Shown in pieces: positions 7,022-9,920 of a DNA stretch of 9,920 nt. Below the pieces are notes generated by a model, which worked only from the letters and a program-made list of their open reading frames with translations, searched no databases and had not been told where the DNA came from. How positions within the stretch are numbered: position 1 is the first letter of the stretch; each line of letters starts with the position of its first letter. Both the position numbers and the translations under genes were made by a program. This DNA is from Actinomycetes bacterium (GTDB lineage Bacteria > Actinomycetota > Coriobacteriia > Coriobacteriales > JAEZZM01): assembly GCA_023418575.1 (NCBI GenBank), contig JAEZZM010000007.1:1-9920 (forward strand), written 5' to 3'.

Positions 7022-7918
7022 GTGGATAATTTATTTCTTCGAATCATATTAGCCCTTATCGCATTTGGCTGTATAGCCCCTCTTTTAGGTATGTTGCTGC
7101 AGGGGGCTGATAGAATACTGTCAGCTCGTATGCAAGGCCGCGTAGGACCGCCCTTGCTGCAACCGTATTATGATGTACGAAAGCTTCTTGAAAAAGAAGA
7201 TGCAAGTGTAAATAAGTTTCAAGAGATTTTTGTCTTACTCTTTTTCATATTTGCTGTTTTGTCCGGCGTGTTTTTCTTTGCAGGGTTTAATATCTTGCTG
7301 GTAATTTTTACCTATACCTTATCGAGCGTGATGCTCATTTTAGCTTCAAATGTAAGCGATTCCCCTTATGCTGGCTTGGGTGGGGCAAGAGAGGCTTTGC
7401 AGGTAATGGCTTATGAGCCTGCAGTGCTTCTTTTTGCAGTAGCCCTCTTTATTGCTACGGGAAGCTTTGAGGTTTCTGCAGTGCAGCCGAGCTCACTACC
7501 AATGATAGTAAGCTCACCCGCAATCTTTTTGGCCTTCATTTTCATTTTGACTATTAAGTTAAGAAAATCGCCCTTTGATATTTCGATGTCGGCACATGCT
7601 CATCAAGACTTAGTTTCTGGTTTAAAGACAGAATTTTCAGGAAAAACTCTCGCTCTTCTAGAAGCTGCGCATTGGTATGAGTCAATATTATTTATGGCCT
7701 GGACGGGCATGTTCTTTATAAATGCAAACCCCTTAAGCTATCTAGTGGCCATAGTAGTTTGTGTTGTTATCTATTTTATCGAAATATGGATTGATAATAA
7801 TTATGCTCGTGTTAAGTGGCAGGTGGTTCTAAAATCAGCCTGGCTGGTAACCTTGCTTGCTGCTTGCATCAACTTACCCCTTCTTATCTTTTGGTTCGCT
7901 AGTGGAGGTGTCTGGTAA
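7022..7918 (+). CDS. echB: Ech-type hydrogenase membrane anchor subunit (NuoH-like)
   Basis: A 298-residue membrane protein of the NuoH/HycD/EchB family (301 residues from the alternative GTG at 7013). It anchors the hydrogenase module and connects it to the ion-pumping subunit. About eight helices are visible. Family motifs, numbered from GTG 7022: GRVGPPLLQPYYDVRKLLEKED (about 39-60), LGGAREALQVMAYEPAVLL (119-137) with its conserved charged residues, and KLRKSPFDIS (179-188) leading into TEFSGKTLALLEAAHW (203-218). Gene order is echA, echB, echC. The echC start lies two bases after this stop, with GGAGGTG inside the end of echB. Length agrees with known EchB proteins, which are near 290-300 residues. 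Confidence 0.92.
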   Translation: MDNLFLRIILALIAFGCIAPLLGMLLQGADRILSARMQGRVGPPLLQPYYDVRKLLEKEDASVNKFQEIFVLLFFIFAVLSGVFFFAGFNILLVIFTYTLSSVMLILASNVSDSPYAGLGGAREALQVMAYEPAVLLFAVALFIATGSFEVSAVQPSSLPMIVSSPAIFLAFIFILTIKLRKSPFDISMSAHAHQDLVSGLKTEFSGKTLALLEAAHWYESILFMAWTGMFFINANPLSYLVAIVVCVVIYFIEIWIDNNYARVKWQVVLKSAWLVTLLAACINLPLLIFWFASGGVW

Positions 7919-7920
7919 AG

Positions 7921-8361
7921 ATGGCATATTTAAGCAAATCGCCTTGGGTTGTACATTATGATGGCTCAAGTTGCAATGGTTGCGATATTGAGGTTTTAGC
8001 AGCACTTACTCCCTTGTATGATGCAGAGCGCCTTGGTGTGGTTAATACTGGAAACCCCAAGCATGCTGACATTTTCTTAGTGACGGGTTCAGTAAATGAT
8101 CAGTGCAAGGACATTATTAAGCAAATTTATGATCAGATGCTTGAACCTAAAGTAGTGGTAGCTTGCGGAATCTGTGCATGTACGGGAGGAGTCTTTAGGG
8201 ATTGTTATAACGTTCAAGGAGGAATTGATAGCGTTATTCCCGTTGATGTATATGCCCCAGGTTGTGCGATAAGACCTGAGGCAATTGTAGATGCAGTCTT
8301 AGAGGGCGTGCAGGTGCTTGAGCAAAAACGTGCCGCCATGAAAAGCAAGAAAGAGGTATAA
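7921..8361 (+). CDS. echC: Ech-type hydrogenase small subunit (NuoB-like, [4Fe-4S])
   Basis: A 146-residue soluble subunit of the NuoB/HycG/EchC family. It carries the proximal [4Fe-4S] cluster that passes electrons to the NiFe site. The four expected ligands are Cys18 and Cys21 (SSCNGCDIE), Cys85 (ACGICACTGG) and Cys115 (YAPGCAIRPEAI). The last motif is the family hallmark PGCxxRPE. Other cysteines (62, 82, 87, 95) are not needed for this cluster. There is no twin-arginine signal, as expected for a cytoplasm-facing group 4 hydrogenase. The start is ATG with GGAGGTG ten bases upstream, and echD starts one base after the stop. Confidence 0.95.
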   Translation: MAYLSKSPWVVHYDGSSCNGCDIEVLAALTPLYDAERLGVVNTGNPKHADIFLVTGSVNDQCKDIIKQIYDQMLEPKVVVACGICACTGGVFRDCYNVQGGIDSVIPVDVYAPGCAIRPEAIVDAVLEGVQVLEQKRAAMKSKKEV

Positions 8362-8362
8362 G

Positions 8363-8926
8363 ATGGCTGCTATAGATTCTGCTGAAGTTTTTGAGCTTGC
8401 CTTTGATCAGATTACCCTGCTTGCCCAAGAGAAAAAAGCTCAAGGTTTCAGATTTGCAAACATACATGCGGTGCGAAAAGAAGGCGGCTTTGATCTCTAC
8501 TATACTTATGTAGAGCGTCAAGGACATGCTCAAAATTACAGAGTAAGGCTAAAAGATGGGCAAAAAGTCCCTTCTATTTCACCTATTTTTATCTCAGCCT
8601 TCTTTTTTGAAAATGAAACCCACGATCTCTTTGGTGTTCCTTTTGAGGGTATAGCTGTTGACTACAAAGGTACCTTCTATCAGGTGGCCATGGGCTCACC
8701 CATGAATCCTGATTATAAAGAAGGGGAGATACTCATGGATAATCCAAATTTCACCGCCTATCAAAGTAAGCCTCAGCTTCATGCCGATAAAGACGAGCGC
8801 AAGCCTAAGCAAAATCAAGTGGAAACTCAAGGGCAGAGCAGCAATTCAGGGCAAGATACTGTGCACGATATTGAGCAAGCTGATAAGCAAGTAGTTCAGT
8901 CAGGTAAAGAGGAGTTGTCAGAGTAA
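8363..8926 (+). CDS. echD: Ech-type hydrogenase NuoC-like subunit with polar C-terminal tail
   Basis: A 187-residue protein whose first 125 or so residues match the NuoC/30-kDa subunit family (EchD). The hallmark is ENETHDLFGVPFEGIAVDY (83-101), equivalent to the ExExxDLFG motif, with the LYYTYV beta-strand region at about 45-50. The subunit helps join the catalytic large subunit to the rest of the complex and has no cofactor of its own. It is encoded separately from the large subunit, unlike the fused HycE/HyfG of formate hydrogenlyase, which supports the Ech assignment. Residues about 135-187 form a K/Q/E/S-rich tail with almost no hydrophobic residues, probably disordered and longer than I expect for EchD. 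The start is one base after the echC stop, with an AGAAAGAGG ribosome site. The stop overlaps the next start by one base (TAATG). Confidence 0.88.
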   Translation: MAAIDSAEVFELAFDQITLLAQEKKAQGFRFANIHAVRKEGGFDLYYTYVERQGHAQNYRVRLKDGQKVPSISPIFISAFFFENETHDLFGVPFEGIAVDYKGTFYQVAMGSPMNPDYKEGEILMDNPNFTAYQSKPQLHADKDERKPKQNQVETQGQSSNSGQDTVHDIEQADKQVVQSGKEELSE

Positions 8927-9920
8927 TGGGAAAACAAACTATCCTACCTTTTGGTCCACAGCATCCTGTTTTGCCAGAGCCTGTTCATTTTGATCTGGTT
9001 TTAGAAGACGAGAAAGTGGTAGATGCGATTCCTCAAATTGGTTTTGTTCATCGAGGTTTAGAAGGCTTAGTAAAAGTTCGCGATTTTATGCAATATACCT
9101 ATGTGGTAGAGCGCGTTTGTGGTATATGCTCATTTGGACATACCATGGGTTACTCAGAGCTTATCGAAAACCTTATGGAAGTTGAAATTCCTGAGCGTGC
9201 TGAGTTTTTGCGCGCTATCTTACATGAACTCTCAAGAATTCATTCGCATTTGCTCTGGGCTGGTCTTGCGGCTGACGCTTTTGGTTTTGAGTCCTTATTC
9301 ATGCATTCTTGGAGATTAAGAGAGCGTGTGCTGGGCTTTTTTGAACAAACCACAGGCGGCCGCGTTATCTTTAGTTTTTGCCAACCTGGTGGAGTTAAGC
9401 AAGATGTAAGTAATGAGGAACTTAGAGAACTTGTTAATATTCTTGATCTAATGAGAATAGAGGTAATTGAGCTTGCTAACACCTTCTTAAAGGATGACTC
9501 CGTGCGTTCTAGAACCAAAGGCATTGGTTATATAGATAAAAATTCTGCCTTAGATGCTGGTTTAGTAGGTCCTTTTGGCAGGGCTTCAGGAATTGAGGAT
9601 GATATTAGGCTTTTGGGGCATGGAGCATATGGAAAACTTGCTGACTTCAAGCCTGTAATTTCTGATGGATGTGATTGCTATGCCCGCATGGAAGTGCGCT
9701 TGCTAGAGGTATTGCAGTCTATGGATATTATTAAAGAGCTGGTAAGTAAAATTCCTGCTGGTGAGGTTTTAGTTCCTATTAAGGGCAAGCCTCAAGCTGG
9801 TGCCATTGCCTTTAATCGACTGGAACAGCCACGTGGCGAAAGTTATTATTTTTCTGAAAGTAATGGAAGCAAAAATCTTGAGCGTTTTAGGTTGCGCACG
9901 CCAACAGCCATGAATATACC
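8926..9920 (+). CDS. echE: Ech-type [NiFe]-hydrogenase catalytic large subunit, partial (NuoD-like)
   Basis: The ORF is open to the window edge: 331 complete codons, with the C-terminus missing. It starts at ATG 8926, overlapping the echD stop by one base, with AAAGAGGAG at 8906-8914. The product belongs to the NuoD/49-kDa family. It begins FGPQHPVLPEPVHFDL, followed by GFVHRGLEGLV (40-49). Arg63, Cys65, Cys68 and His72 in VERVCGICSFGH form the RxCGxCxxxH motif; Cys65 and Cys68 are two of the four Ni ligands. Complex I NuoD lacks these cysteines, so this is a genuine hydrogenase subunit that reduces protons or oxidises H2. The segment IHSHLLWAGLAADAFG (about 110-125) is also typical. Known EchE proteins are near 360 residues, so about 30 residues with the DPCxxC-type motif should lie beyond the window. 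Confidence 0.94.
   Translation, partial: MGKQTILPFGPQHPVLPEPVHFDLVLEDEKVVDAIPQIGFVHRGLEGLVKVRDFMQYTYVVERVCGICSFGHTMGYSELIENLMEVEIPERAEFLRAILHELSRIHSHLLWAGLAADAFGFESLFMHSWRLRERVLGFFEQTTGGRVIFSFCQPGGVKQDVSNEELRELVNILDLMRIEVIELANTFLKDDSVRSRTKGIGYIDKNSALDAGLVGPFGRASGIEDDIRLLGHGAYGKLADFKPVISDGCDCYARMEVRLLEVLQSMDIIKELVSKIPAGEVLVPIKGKPQAGAIAFNRLEQPRGESYYFSESNGSKNLERFRLRTPTAMNI

Noticed and set aside
8082..8208. Extra cysteines in the EchC-like subunit (62, 82, 87, 95) as an additional metal site
   Set aside because: They do not form a recognised cluster motif beyond the usual four ligands, and I cannot tell from one sequence whether they are conserved.
9119..9524. Open frames in the region of the hydrogenase large subunit (9119-9319 + and 9240-9524 -)
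   Set aside because: They lie wholly inside the NuoD-like reading frame, whose product has clear family motifs; the alternative products resemble nothing.
5063..9920. Respiratory complex I (nuo) rather than hydrogenase
   Set aside because: The large subunit keeps the CxxC Ni ligands, the order is L-H-B-C-D, and NuoA, E, F, G, J and K are absent from this stretch.

Overview
The window reads entirely on the + strand and carries two functional blocks. It looks like the chromosome of an anaerobic or facultative Gram-negative bacterium of moderately low GC. The 16-base palindrome at 5009-5024 matches the enterobacterial CRP core, and a twin-arginine lipoprotein signal is present. Both are compatible with a gammaproteobacterium, and a fermentative group such as Succinivibrionaceae would fit. 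That placement is inference; no rRNA or other phylogenetic marker is present.

Block 1 (38-4876) begins with a TelA/KlaA-family 'toxic anion resistance' protein. Nineteen bases later comes a complete high-affinity phosphate ABC transporter: pstS (binding lipoprotein), pstC and pstA (permeases) and pstB (ATPase). pstC, pstA and pstB are translationally coupled or nearly so. pstS and pstC are separated by 88 bases that hold an AT-rich promoter-like element and a short direct repeat. No phoU follows pstB.

A 186-base gap (4877-5062) separates the blocks. It contains the CRP-type palindrome, a candidate -10 element and a strong Shine-Dalgarno sequence in front of a TTG start.

Block 2 (5063-9920, running off the end) is the first five genes of a group 4 membrane-bound [NiFe] hydrogenase. 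Subunit order and sizes match Ech (echABCDE): a NuoL/M-like ion-pump subunit, a NuoH-like membrane anchor, a NuoB-like [4Fe-4S] small subunit, a NuoC-like subunit and a NuoD-like catalytic large subunit. The N-terminal Ni-binding CxxC is intact in the large subunit, so this is a hydrogenase rather than a respiratory complex I. By family knowledge, such a complex oxidises reduced ferredoxin, makes H2 (or the reverse) and moves H+ or Na+ across the membrane. The large subunit is cut by the window edge before its C-terminal Ni-binding motif; an echF-type ferredoxin subunit would be expected next.

The families are all known. The less ordinary points are the TelA-pst linkage, the placement of the CRP-type site over the hydrogenase promoter, a long polar tail on the EchD-like subunit, and the twin-arginine lipoprotein form of PstS. 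I found no tRNA, rRNA, CRISPR array, insertion sequence or convincing intrinsic terminator.
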